Shown here one piece after another: positions 22,323-34,158 of a DNA stretch of 64,000 bases (position 1 is its first letter; the number at the start of each line of letters is the position of its first letter). The stretch covers positions 17,185,807-17,249,806 of the forward strand of contig OY783206.1 of the NCBI GenBank assembly GCA_963678705.1, read 5' to 3'. The notes beneath the pieces were generated by a model. It saw nothing but the letters and a program-made list of their open reading frames with translations. It had not been told where the DNA came from and ran no database searches. A program made the position numbers and the translations under genes. The DNA is from Panorpa germanica. Lineage: Eukaryota; Arthropoda; Insecta; Mecoptera; Panorpidae.

Positions 22323-23194
22323 TTAAGCAGCAACAAAGGCAAAATCTTCGTACAATCTTCCGCATTCATAATATCCAGTGTGACTTTTTGTATTTGTTAC
22401 GTATGCTCGCGCAGGGGCATCGCATATGAATGCTCTTATTTGCACTAAATATGTTTTATTATCTACTACAACACCATTAGCTATCAAATATTTTAGCTCT
22501 TCACTGAAAACTTTAATGTACTCTGCAATTGAAGTGGGTTTACTGTCGCCATGATAAGCCCTTATTAAAAAAACGTGCGGATTTTTCCAATTAACAATAT
22601 TACCTAATATTGGCCATAACTGACTTTTAGAACTCTTTGCAAGTGGAAGGCCATCTATTCTTATATCTAAAATTATAGAATCAGGTATAAAAGCATTGCC
22701 CTTAATTGTTTTAAGGATAAACCATACAGAAGATAAGCACCATTGCATATATTAACAATATTGGACTGTTTGGGGGTAGAACGGAAAGTTCTGGAATCTT
22801 TTGGCAAATCAGGAAATGCTGGTTTTAATATACACAATAGTTCATTCACTGCTATATTTGAAATATTATGTCTTATCACCCATTCTGATAATTGCGATTG
22901 AATATTATTATTAACTTTGGAACTGCCACAGCTGTACTCATTAACAGAATCTTCAATTAATTCATAAGTAGAATAATCGTTATTTAAATCAGAAAATACA
23001 GTATTCGAAGTACAGCCTAATTCTTGTACATTTATGTCAGGTATTGCATTAGCAATACTACTTTGATTCACAGGTTTAGATCTCCGCGTCCTTGCGTATG
23101 CGGATAAATCTCCAGCTGCTAATAGTTTCTTAGTTTCTCTGGCTATTAATTTATTATAATGACGCTTTGATATTAGATGCAGTGGTTTAGGCAT
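22323..23194 (-). pseudogene. DDE-like transposase of the long-TIR element, frameshifted
   Basis: The frame from 23194 (MPKPLHLISKRHYNKLI) gives a basic N-terminus and runs to about 22690, where the sensible reading moves to the frame ending at 22323. The second part has IDGLPLAKSSKSQLWPILG, VFLIRAYHGDSKP and the striking AFICDAPARAYV...KSHTGYYECGR. I have an impression of similar proteins in CACTA/tnp2-like animal transposons but cannot assign the superfamily. The ORF stops soon after the CDAPAR motif, so the protein looks C-terminally short for a DDE transposase. The 3' end of this gene is copied at about 31255. Confidence 0.6.
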
Positions 23195-23809
23195 GTTTAT
23201 AGTAATAGAAGTGTACTTACTTGATTGATAGAGTAGAAAATAAACAAAATTGATGTAGACTGAAATAGAAAAACAAAAATTTAAGATATTTAATATTTTG
23301 GTTTAAACCAATGAATATACATAAAAGGGGTACTCATAATAATTACAAAAATAACTTTTATATAAAATACATAAAAAATAATTTACAAAATGGTGGTACA
23401 ATAACCACGTGGTTCTCAACAACGTACGTTGTTACATATAGAAAGAAATTTTCAAGAAATTACAACTTACTATATATTTAAATATAACTGCACAAATATA
23501 ACTATAAAAATATAAAACTATTATTGACTATTTAATAAACGGTATTAAAATAATTTCAACAGCAAAAAGAAGTTAGAAACTTTTGGAAACTTTACTACGT
23601 ACACAGTAAACCGTTAGATCGTTGAATGTCAGGCTCATATTCCGCCATTTAAATCTAAACGAATAGTAGCCGATCATTGCCGAACAAGTAAGAATGAGAG
23701 AGAAAGCAATCTTATATATGCCATTTTACAACCGTTTGTTGAAAAGGGATAATAGTATATAATTTATACATATCTTTGAAATGAAATAATATACGAATAT
23801 AATAAAATA

Positions 23810-24237
23810 ACCATGAAAAATATTTTTTGCTTGTCTAACCACATCTCGTTTCTCTCTCACTTAGCAGATTGATTCCTCAATTTGGAATAAAAGGAATGAA
23901 AATGAACTAAAAAAAATATATCCAAGTGTGAAAGAAACAATTGCTATAACTAAGTATTATTATGAAAAAAATTTTAACAACTAACACAAAATCTGTGACA
24001 GGTAGAGAATCAATTTGAACTAAAAGCGACTTTTGTGTACCACTTTTGAACTAATAAACGAACTTGCTAAAACTACATATATCAGATTTTATTTCACAAA
24101 ATCTTGACAGGTAGGGAATAAATTTGAACTGAAAGTGGTTTCTGTGTTGTTGCTTCGAACTTGTAAAGCGTTAGAATTGAAATGTACGAGTGACTCGAAC
24201 TTCACCAAGCCATTCTACTTCACTAAATCTTTACTGG
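23810..24237. repeat. Right TIR of the long-TIR transposon
   Basis: Reverse complement of 20109-20480 plus 16370-16383, with several indels. It ends ...CTTCACTAAATCTTTACTGG at 24237. The stretch 23195-23809, between the transposase start and this TIR, holds no recognisable gene. Confidence 0.85.
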
Positions 24238-24345
24238 GTCTAAAGCATTTTTTTGACCAATTTCGTTATAGTATAATAAAACATTTCATAAAAATTAAAA
24301 ATGTTAGCAAAAACAAATATCATTATTGACTAACCACCACTGGCT

Positions 24346-25380
24346 TAGCTAGGTATGAGATAGTCGGTGCTGTGCACCGGAGCCCTCAAGCTCAGGGGGC
24401 CCTCGGACTTTTATAACTTGTATTTATATTTTAACGGTGTTAACGGTTAACCGTGAAGTAATACTCTTAGTAAATAGTTATTCTTGACAATGCATACAAA
24501 ACTTTTATAACAAAAACATAAACAATAACAAACATTCTAAATAGCATACTAGGTATTTAATTCTAATGTGAGGTATGCAGTAATAACTAGATCAGAAAAT
24601 AGCCAGCCGGTTGATATAGAAGTAAAAGAAACGTTTTTAGCTTTTTATGCATCAATCAAACATTATGCAGCAGATTTAGTCAAACAGGTGACTACATTTT
24701 TTATCGACAAAAATATTGATTTAAAAAAATGTGTAGGTCAAGGTTATGATGGAGCCAGTGTGATGAGCGGTGTGTATAATGGTGTACAAAAACAGATTAA
24801 GGATATCCAACCTAACGCGAAGTACATACATTCCTCTACTCATAATTTAAATTTGGTGGTAATTGATGCTTGTATCGAATTACAGATTTTTTTCGCAACG
24901 TTACAAGATTTGTATAATTTGTTCATAAATAGCATCAAACGTTGGGATCTGTTGTCAAAATTCACTGGCGAATCGGACACCACTCTAAAAAAACTGAATT
25001 AAACTAGATGGTTTAGTAGGGTCAGTACAATATCTACAATTAAACTTCGTTTTTTCGATATTATCAAAGCGTTATCAGAAATAGTTCTCAAGAGTTCCAG
25101 TAAATACGAGCGTAGTCAAGCAGAAAGTATTAAAACTAAAATGCTAAATTTCGAGTTCGTGTTCCTTTGCGAATGACATCAATTATGCATCTAAAACTTT
25201 ACTAAAAAACGATAACAATTTGGACGAGGCAAGTACAGCTTCAGCGGAGACAAATGCAAAGATGCAAATTTATAGAAATGACTTTGAATCCTTTAAGTAC
25301 AAAGCCAGTGAATCTGCAAGAAAATATGGTATAGATTCCCATTTTAAAGAAAAAGGCAAAAGAACCTGATAAACTACCAA
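24346..25380 (+). pseudogene. hAT transposase fragment (ZMYM1-like), decayed
   Basis: The element appears to start at CCACTGGCTTAGCTAGG, a hAT-type terminus, followed by the GGGGGCCCTC-type leader common in these elements. ORF 24568-25002 carries CVGQGYDGASVMSG, HSSTHNLNLVVID and IKRWDLLSKF, the central hAT transposase region seen in ZMYM1-like proteins. A stop falls just before TRWFSRVST. Remnants follow to ETNAKMQIYRNDFESFKYKA near 25245-25310. The N-terminal zinc fingers and C-terminal dimerisation domain are missing here. Confidence 0.75.
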
Positions 25381-25399
25381 CTACCTGATAAACCGAACT

Positions 25400-28300
25400 T
25401 GAAAAAGTGTAAAAAATAGTAAACAAAATATTCAAAATAACAAACAAATATGTAGTAGCTAATGTCAACTTAGTACAAAGTGAAGATGCAATAATATAAA
25501 TAACAATACTAAAAAAAATTGATCAAAAAACGCCTCTTTCTTAGGCACTGCGAAAAATAATAACGCAGAAATAATAATTACAAATATATAAACAATAATA
25601 TCCATACGACTTTTAAATCAACACCGTGTGTGTACATTTAAAGGATTTAATGTATTACAGAATCACGGATTTACTCTACTTAATTTAAATAATTAAAGTA
25701 ACAAAATGACTTTTTTAATTGTTAATATCTCTTAATATATAATGAGTTGTGAACAAATAATTGGACAATTGACGTCCTGGTAACTATCTATCAGTATTTA
25801 GCCTGGTTTTATAGAAATTAAGACATTAAACAATAAATCAGAAATTCAAATCTTACATAGCTGCACCTTCGTACATTTTTCAATATTAACAAAAATAAAT
25901 TGAAAAATTGACATATTGTAGCATATATAAAAATAATTCTTAACTTGATAACATAGCATACTTATAACTTTAATCTCAGTTATTTCAAAACTACTTTTAT
26001 CGGCATGGTGTTGTAGAAAAAAAAACTATTCAATCGAATCGTGTGAAATTTTAATATGTTATTTACAACATCAATAGCTATATCGCTGGATCACTAGAAT
26101 CACTCTTCTATTTGAATAATTTCGTATCTTTTGCATTAAATGAGTGGTAAAAAAAACCAGTTTTGAGATTTTTAATTTAAAAAACGGGCCATTTTGTCAA
26201 TTTTCAATTTTTTTCTTTAAATCCGACCATAACTGTTACTAAATCATACTAATTAATAATTTTCTTGGTTTTTATTTATCAGATAAATAGAAGAGCCAAA
26301 ATCGGCAACACTATCCAGGTCTAACTTTTTGACAGGGTCTACTTCAGCGCCATTTTTAACATATTTAACCATATTATTAATTTCAAAAAGACTTTTTTGT
26401 ATGTAGAATAAGTGTAATAATAAGCCTAAATAGTTAAAATATCGTTTTTCAATATTTTTATTATAAAAAAACAATCGTCAAAATACCTTAAATTTTCGAG
26501 CTCTAGACCACCGTTCCCCCTTAAATTCAACCAAATTAGCAAGACCAAGTACATGGAAATATTTGTAATAGAACGAATCGAAGATTTCATTAGATTGTTT
26601 TTTCACGTGCAGTTTTATCAATTCTCTACTAAACTTTAGTTATAACATAACTGAAGTTTATGTTAAAAAATGAGTAACCACAGTTAATGCAAACGAGGTA
26701 TTTTGCCCGACTCGAAAATAAGACATAGATCCCACTGTTTTTTCCTCGAGGTTTTAATTCCATATACCAACACATGCGGACTACAATTGACACGTGAAAT
26801 ATTTGTAAACACAGAATGTATCATTTTTTTATCAGAATTAAATAAAAATGTAATACTAAAGAGAAATGGACACAAATGGAAATGAATTCAATGTATTACA
26901 GAATCACGGATTTATTCTACTTAATATAGCGTCTAAAGCATTTTTTTGACCAATTTCGTTAGATTATAATAATACATTTCATAAAAATTAAAAATGGTAT
27001 TAAAAACAAATATAATTATTGACTTACTGACCTTATTCCTTTTTTATTAATAACTTTTATTGAAAATAACTTTAAACAATAATTGTTATATAACAATTAC
27101 ATATATTTCACAAAATAAGAAAATTAATAAACGTCTTTATGTTAACAAAATATTCAAAATATAGTTGCTAATGTCTCAACTCCGTACAAAGTGAAGATTC
27201 AAACTAAACAAAAACCACCCCTTACAGAGACTTGCAAGAAAGATTCCGAAGTACTTACGAATCTACCCGATAAACCAGTTTTCAAAATGTGCAGAGTGGG
27301 GGGTAATTTTATTTTGGGGGCACGGAGGCGGTTTTTGCCGAGATTAAAAATTGTGCTAGAAAGTTGAAATTTTTTATGTAGGCTGTGTAACTAATTTACG
27401 AATCGAAAAAAAATCCCAAATTTTGAAAAATAACGTCAAATAACGAATAAATTACAATACTTACAATACAATATTAACAATAGTTACTTTTGTCTAACTT
27501 TGTTTTGATTTGTAAACTTTTCATACAACACACTCAAACGTAATAAACTATTTATAGCTATCTGGAGCATTTACCATTTTCATTTTTCTAATTAATTAAT
27601 TTTTGCCTGGCGTAAATACAATCGATAACTAATTATTCTACAGCCTTGATTTTTGATTGAAATAAATGTCCATATATGTATATTGACGTTCTAATTTTTA
27701 AAATAGCTATATCAAATTTGTATTTCAGTTTTGTCGCATGTTTTAGCTATGCACAAGACGTCACAGAAGAAATAAGTAATCGATATTATCTTCTACTCAC
27801 ACTCGTTTCCGTTTTTGTTGCATAAAAGGTGTAAAATCTGCCGACGTAACATGCAGTAAAATTTTCTTTAACGTTGGATCTCTTTAAATAATTAAATTTA
27901 ATTATTTGTCACTTAAGTGACAAAATGACTTTTTTAATTGTTAATATTTCTTAAAATATAATGAGTTGCTAACGAATAATTGGACATTTGAGGTCCTGGT
28001 AGCTAACTATCAATATTTAGCGCAGTTTTATAGAAATTAAGACATAGTTCCCAAAACCCATTTAACAATAAATCAGAAATTTAAATCTTAAATAGCTACA
28101 CCTTCGTAGATTTTTCAATATTAACAAAAATAAATTAAAAAATGGACATATTGTAGCATATATATAAATAATTCTTAACTTGATAGCAAAAATGTTACTT
28201 TTTCAGATGATAAATTGAGAATCCCTAATTTTAAATCAATTTCAATGACAATTTTTCTTTTTTTATTGTATACAAGTTTTTTCGTTTTATGTATTTGTAT

Positions 28301-28405
28301 TTTTAATATATTTTATTTGTATGAATATAAATTGGTAGCGCTTTACAAATACTTTTATATTTAAAAATTATAATTACTAAATATTTGGCAAAAAAAACCT
28401 CATCA
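25400..28405. repeat. Dispersed repeat family B, copy 2
   Basis: Similar to 13840-16340, module for module: the TTATCGGCATGGTGTTGTAG block near 25998, the ACAGAGACTTGCAAGAAAG block near 27228, and the GTCGCATGTTTTAGCTATGC block near 27733. No gene is recognised; short ORFs such as 26253-26474 are parts of the repeat. Confidence 0.75.
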
Positions 28406-29542
28406 TTGTCGTCTGAATTGGATTGTTATTCTTTGGAATATTGTCCGTTAAAAGGACTTAATGTAATGGTAAAATTTTAACCATTAAAAGGACATGTGGG
28501 GCGAGTGCGGACATAAATCATAAAATTTCTAGTCGTCACTTAAGACGGCAGCGACATCTCATGTATGATATAGAATGTAGTAATAAGTTCTATTTTTGCG
28601 CCTATATTCAAATTTATAAAAGATAATTGGTTAAAAATATTAATAAAAATTAATATAATAATAAATAAGAATTATTAATAAAAAATGAAATTCATAGTTC
28701 ATAAATTTTTGAGTCTTTAAAATTATGGTAGATTTCTTCATTATTCCAGTAAACATTTTGGAGTCAATTCTACTTCATTTCTATTACTTATCATGAGTTT
28801 CTTGAACGCGTTCGTTTTCTATTCAGTCGATCATAGGAAAGGCCCTTTTTATGAGCTACAGACATCGCAACGACTGCTGAATAAAAGCGATTCCGGTTTA
28901 TGATTTATGACCGGAGTTATAAATTATAATTTAGGGAAGTTTAAACAGAGTATTTATTTTGAAAAATAAAATCGTTTCTTATTAGAAAACAAATTTATAT
29001 GAAAGAAAAACAATAACTTTATGCAAGATTTTTATTAATATTTTATTAAATTTAATATATTTACAGCATTATTTTTGATCAATTGTTAATATAACATTAG
29101 TCTACATTGTTAACCATTAAATAAACATACACTAACTATTCTATACACTTGAATATACACTGTGCTTGAACTTTAGCTTAAGTTTTATCTAGGAGACAGT
29201 TTCTGAAAATGAAATTACATGTACTTTACATATTTATATAGTAATAACTCTTATAAATAATATCTTGTAAGGATACTATTTTATTTAGTACTACTACTAT
29301 GATATTATGAAGTTTGTAAATTTGAATGACCCCTCTTCCACTGGGTTCCTGTGTTTTTATCCTCTTTTGTAATACGCCTTCTTCCTCTTCTGTGTTTTCA
29401 TTGGCTTTATTTCTTTATATTTGTTTTATTACAACCTATTTTGCTTAACTATAAACTTTCTTCTGGCTTAATCTTTAGTCCACTCATCTTTGGACTCAAC
29501 GACTTTGGATGTTTACAATTTAATGTATAATGTCGCTGATAG
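28406..29542. other. Non-coding, includes dispersed repeat D
   Basis: I see no gene. About 28744-28925 (CCAGTAAACATTTTGGAG ... GACCGGAGTTATAAA) recurs at 47853-48040. Its first bases resemble the tip of the long-TIR transposon (CCAGTAAACATTT), hinting at a related non-autonomous element. Confidence 0.5.
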
Positions 29543-30058
29543 TCCAGTGGCGTGCGATGGATACAAGAGCTTTAGCGGAGACAAATGCAAAGATGCAAAT
29601 TTATAGAAATGACTTCGAATCCTTCAAGTACAAAGCCAGTGAATCTGCAAGAAAATATGGTATAGATTCCCATTTTAAAGAAAAAAGGCAAAAGATAATT
29701 AAAAAACATTTTGATAAATTAGTTTCTGATTACCGATTTCGAAGCAGGGAAAAAATATTTAAAATTACTATTTTCAATAATGTACTAGACACAATAGAAA
29801 ATAGGTCAATTAAAAGCACGGTTTAGTGGTATGAGTGCAGTTAGTCAAATATTCAATTTTCTAGCAGCAAAATTTTTACTGGATGTAGGTGAAACAACTT
29901 TATTACAAATGTGTGACCAATTCCAAAGTAAATATTCTGATATAATCCCCAACTTTTCCATTCAATTTTTTAATATTTACCACCTACTTATACCTGAATT
30001 ATCTAATTATCAATTCTGTAAAGATATAATGAGAAAATATGGAGTTCTAGAATGTTAA
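29543..30058 (+). pseudogene. hAT transposase C-terminal fragment, internal-deletion derivative
   Basis: CCAGTGGCGTGCGATGG at 29543 resembles a hAT end and is followed within 30 bases by the same TNAKMQIYRNDFESFKYK segment present near 25245. The reading continues RKYGIDSHFKEKRQKIIKKHF, then ENRSIKSTV, where it stops at 29824-29826. After a frame change it reads QIFNFLAAKFLLDVGETTLL. This is the hAT C-terminal region. The jump from terminus straight to C-terminal coding suggests a deleted, non-autonomous copy. Confidence 0.65.
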
Positions 30059-30400
30059 ATTTTTTTCTCTACGAAATAAAACTTTCTAAAACATTGTAGA
30101 AGCCGTTTTTGAGCCACCATACAAAATTCAGTACCAAACTTATAAACATATAAACAAGTCAGATACACCTGGAATATTATATATTAAGTAGTGCTCCGCT
30201 CCGTCGCAAAGCGACGTATATATAATATTTGTGTTTTAATATAAGTTATTTTTTAAATTCAACTTAATGCGAAATATTTTTATAGTAATTTTTTCTGAAA
30301 TATATATTTTTTAAAACTTATGTTCCTTGATTTTGTTCAAATCCTATCATTTACCCTAATTAAGCACTGTATTGAACAATGTATCCCTATATCGCTCCTT
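30059..30400. other. Non-coding; inverted copy of a segment-A block
   Basis: About 30085-30165 (GAAGCCGTTTTTGAGCCACC and onward) matches the reverse complement of about 1570-1620 and 37850-37910. The rest is AT-rich with no gene seen. Confidence 0.5.
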
Positions 30401-31265
30401 CTCTGAGCATCGTCGATCTTTCGACTACCAATGGCTACAAAACATTACCACGGCACTGACCTACTCAACAAATAACTGGCGTTAAAATGCATTCGTCAAT
30501 GACGTCATACAAATATGGCCGACCTTTTCTAGCGCTTAAACAACAATTCAAATTAACATCAATTTCTTTCAACAATTAAAAAATCGACCACTAAAAAATG
30601 AGGTCCAAGCCCATTACTGTAATCCATCTTGGACAAATCAATATGAGTTCACCGCCGCGGATCCGAACCAAAAAAAACTTCAGTATAAAAGCCCTACTCA
30701 AAAATAGAATAGATTTACACCTTTTCTGTATTAAAGTAGCATAATATAAAACATTAACTAGTTTCAAATATAAATAACAAATTACGGAAAAACCACCTTG
30801 GAGAAATTAAAATGTTGATAGAAAAATTAATTATACACAATTACAAATATATTTTACGCAATATAAGTAGTTTTCCGTAATAAAATAGACGAAAAAAGTA
30901 AAGTAAAAATGTTTTCAAATTAAGAAGAAAGTATTTCAAATATTCTTGCAATAATTATAAATAACATTAATACCGAACTGTTGTACCCCATCAAACATAC
31001 CATAACGTCAAGGTATGGATTAAAAATCAAAACAAAAAACTAATAGGTTAAGGCAAGAAACTTATTAGACATAAATTTAATGCATGGTATCTACATTAAA
31101 TATGTGTTTTCCCCTGGACCCCTGGAAAACAATCCCTTGGAGTTGAAAATATAATAGCAAAGTGAAAAACCAACAACAACAGTAAATAAGAAAATGTAAA
31201 TTGTGAAGCATAAATATACATATAAGGGAACTCTTTATTTAAGCAGCAACAAAGGCAAAATCTTC
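30401..31265. repeat. Truncated internal copy of the long-TIR transposon
   Basis: Matches 21460-22345 in the same orientation: TGGCTACAAAACATTACCAC, GGCCGACCTTTTCTAGCGCT, CGCCGCGGATCCGAACC, and the end of the transposase gene near 31255. It has small indels and neither TIR. A block at 30400-30425 is inverted at 32555-32585 (CGATGCTCAGAGAAGGAG). Confidence 0.75.
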
Positions 31266-32754
31266 GAAGATTCTTTGAAGAATCTTTGTGTTCAATATCT
31301 TCAAATATTCGAAGAAACTTCTTCTTTCAGAAAAAGCATAACTCTATGCTTTTCTTCTGGTATGTCAACTTCAGAGATATAAAGCATAGCTCTTCATACC
31401 AAAAATATCGTGCAGATAGAGCGTTGTAGACAAACACATTTAAAAAAATACAAAACGATGCAAAAGTGTTTGGAGGCAATTTCCTGGCTAGTTCCTTGGC
31501 GAAGCTGCAATTACAGATAGCAACAAATGCAACTCGCTGTTACAAAAAAAGTTCCAAAAACGACAAGTCCATGTACAGACTGTCAAAAATTTAAAGGAAT
31601 TTTTTCTTCTTTAAGAATAATTGTACATAGTTTAAGAGCATAGTTGACTGCTTGACCCATTTTGTAGATAGTTTAAGTGCATAACAACTTAACTGCTTGG
31701 CCCATTTTGTAGATGATTTAAGTGCATAACTATCTGACTGCTTGGCCCATTTTGTAGATAGTTTAAGAGCGTAACTACCCCCTATTAAAGAAAAACTATA
31801 GAACACTGCAAATTTCCATTGGCGGCGGCGTCAAAAACGAGAAATATCAAAAATAAAGATATGAAAGACTATTATCTAATACATATGTTCTATATACAAA
31901 CAAAATAGATCTCTTTGCCAAAAATTTGACAAATTTAGTTTTGTGGGGACTTATATGGGGGCACTAATGTTATAATATAAATACAGAGGTCAAATTTAGT
32001 ATGCAGAGTATTTAAAAAAACATTTCATCATGTAGAGTATTAAATCGAAGCAAAATAGCTCTCTATGCGTTAGATATTAAAATTACATCCAACTGGATTG
32101 ATATTTGGTGCGTTTGTAGGCAGAGTGCTACGAAATCGGACGGGAGGGACATGGGCAGAGGGGATATAGTCAATAACCCCAAATAACAAATAAAACAAAA
32201 TTAAAACTATGTATGTGCATATTTTCCATAATTGCGAAAAAAAATAACCTTAGTAGCGGTGCGAATTTGGGGAAGTGGGAGCTGGGACAGCTTTGCAATA
32301 GATAAGGGCTAGAATGATAAGAAAAGGAGGCGCTGGGGTTAGAGATGATTAGGAACGAGGCGCTTGGCACTGTTAAAACTGAAGTTAATTAGGTGTGCAA
32401 AAATATGAGTAAACATAATTTATAAAAATAATGTACTTCTAAGGATGAAATTTAGTATGTAATATGTAAAGTATTAATTTTGAAAATTAATTGTGAAGAG
32501 AGTGGTACACAGAGGTCGGAAGGAGAGCTGGGAAAGTGCTCCGAGGACCGACGATGCTCAGAGAAGGAGTGATACAGGGCTGCTGAGCATGTGCCAAGGT
32601 GCTGTAAGTGGGCGCTCTCTGGCGGAGGTACGGAGGAATTAAATTAAAATAGCCGGAGTGATAGAGACCTATAGACCCAAGAGGTGATGATAGGGGTTTA
32701 GAGGCGGGGCACTAGACATTGTTTAATAATGTGCTTAATTTGAATAAATTATAG
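31266..32754. other. Non-coding, locally GC-richer
   Basis: No gene is recognised. It contains the 45-bp tandem repeat (31620-31782) and a more GC-rich stretch (about 32100-32730) that could be the leader or LTR remnant of the Gypsy fragment downstream. I cannot define LTR ends. Confidence 0.4.
31620..31782. repeat. 45-bp tandem repeat, about 3.5 copies
   Basis: Units start near 31624, 31669, 31714 and 31759. The core is TGACTGCTTGGCCCATTTT followed by GTAGATAGTTTAAGTGCATA. Being a multiple of three, it reads as 15-residue repeats (ALKLSTKWAKQ) on the minus strand (ORF 31591-31806), but nothing else supports coding. Confidence 0.8.
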
Positions 32755-33850
32755 GATTAAAACTATTTGGAATATTGCGAATTGCTTATGCAAAGGCGTG
32801 GCGACACCACAAATGCACATAGTGAAACTAATATATTTTTGTTAGTACTATGCAAATCGAAATTAACAGGAGATGCAAATATAGTAACAAGCGGACGCGA
32901 TATTAACTCCTGGGGAGAATTGCGAATAATTTTGTCTGATAGCTTCGGAGACCAACGATCCGTAACTACACTGTTAAGAGTTTGTTTCACAAACAATTTC
33001 ATAATAGATGCCTACACCTGAAGACAACTTTATATTTACGGTGCATAACGTACGAATCAATAGAAAATTTTAATATTTAAAGTAAACAATAGGATGAATT
33101 GATTCTGGAATCATTTTTAGTGGGACTAAAAGAACCAATGGGGCAATTTACCAAAACATCAAGATCCACAAATATGGAAGACACTCTCACATATATGAAA
33201 AACCAAAGCAGAAATATGTACGAATCTAGAACCAATAAATGTGATAATTTAAAATTTAATATTAACGAATCAACCGACAGCTATCGTCAATATAATAAAC
33301 CACATGTTCAGTTTGAACAGCATGTCCCCAGTATGTACTTCAAAGCAGTATGCAAAAGCTATATGTACCCCAATACACATATCCCTAAAAACCTGTTCGA
33401 AACGATAGAAACTTTGATCAAACCTTTTACGTTGAAGAAGAAAACCAAGAACAAACCTTCTATGTTAAAGAAGAAAGCCAAGAATAATATTTTCGCAGAA
33501 ATGCAAAAAATATATAACCCACGCACCGGCATTATTACTAAATATTATTAGCACAGTTTCCAATACCAAATTACTAATAGATACAGGCTCTTCAAGAACT
33601 CTAATAAATCCAAAATTTAATTTATAAAAAATTACCCTGAATTAATTTATTATCAAAACAGCACACCAAACATCTACACACAATCAAGTAGCAGGCATAC
33701 CAATATTCCCAATATTTCAAGAAAAGAAAAAAATTAAAATATATTTATTCCGATTCAGCAAAAAATAACACGGACTAATAGGTCTTGATTTATTAAAAAA
33801 AATTAAATGCAACAATCGATATTCGAAACAGAATTTTAATAACCTAATGA
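32755..33850 (+). pseudogene. Gypsy-type retrotransposon gag and protease remnant
   Basis: Frame 32767-33021 has CKSKLTGDANIVTSGRDINS then WGELRIILSDSFGDQRSV, a capsid-like gag segment of the insect Ty3/Gypsy type. 33099-33551 continues FLVGLKEPMGQF. After further stops, DTGSSRTLINPKF (about 33580-33617) is an aspartic protease active-site region and LIGLDLLKK (about 33775) its later strand. The reading changes frame several times. Reverse transcriptase, RNase H and the integrase core are absent. Confidence 0.65.
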
Positions 33851-33864
33851 TTGTTGAATAATGA

Positions 33865-34158
33865 ATGTGTGAGGAATCTAATGATTGTGTGTATAATGTC
33901 AACATCAAAACAGAACATTTAAATAAAAAAGAAAAAACATTAGATCGAAATAATAATAAACTAAAAAATCACCAGATTAAAGTGAATGACATCGTCTACG
34001 TTAGAGAAGGAATTGTTTCAAAAGTAAGGAATAGATACGATGGCCCCTACACAGTAACACAAGTAAAAGAACATAACATAATTAAAATACAAGATGGTAA
34101 TAACAAGTCAAAGGCAAGAAACATCCACGTTAATGAAGAAATTAAAGTGTATAACTAA
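33865..34158 (+). pseudogene. Gypsy integrase C-terminal fragment
   Basis: 97 codons carry KVNDIVYVREGIVSKVRNRY then DGPYTVTQV and IHVNEEIKVYN, the SH3-like/GPY module that ends Gypsy integrases. It follows directly on the protease remnant, so the RT-RNaseH-IN core has been deleted between about 33850 and 33865. The Met at its start is not the original one. Confidence 0.7.

Larger units (their letters stand above)
16370..24237. mobile_element. Long-TIR DNA transposon, interrupted by a Harbinger insertion
   Basis: The left end CCAGTAAACATTTA at 16370 continues, after the Harbinger insertion, as GTGAAGTAGAATGGCTTGG at 20112. The right end, read in reverse from 24237, gives CCAGTAAAGATTTAGTGAAG and then the same TIR. 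Without the insert the element would be about 4.1 kb with TIRs of roughly 400 bases. It encodes one broken transposase-like gene (22323-23194). I see no clear target duplication: the left flank matches one part of repeat family B (as at 28395) and the right flank another (as at 14828), so rearrangement at the ends is possible. Superfamily is not assigned. Confidence 0.75.

Noticed and set aside
23195..23809. Possible extra exon upstream of the long-TIR transposase
   Set aside because: No open frame with coding character or splice sites was found, only AT-rich sequence before the TIR.
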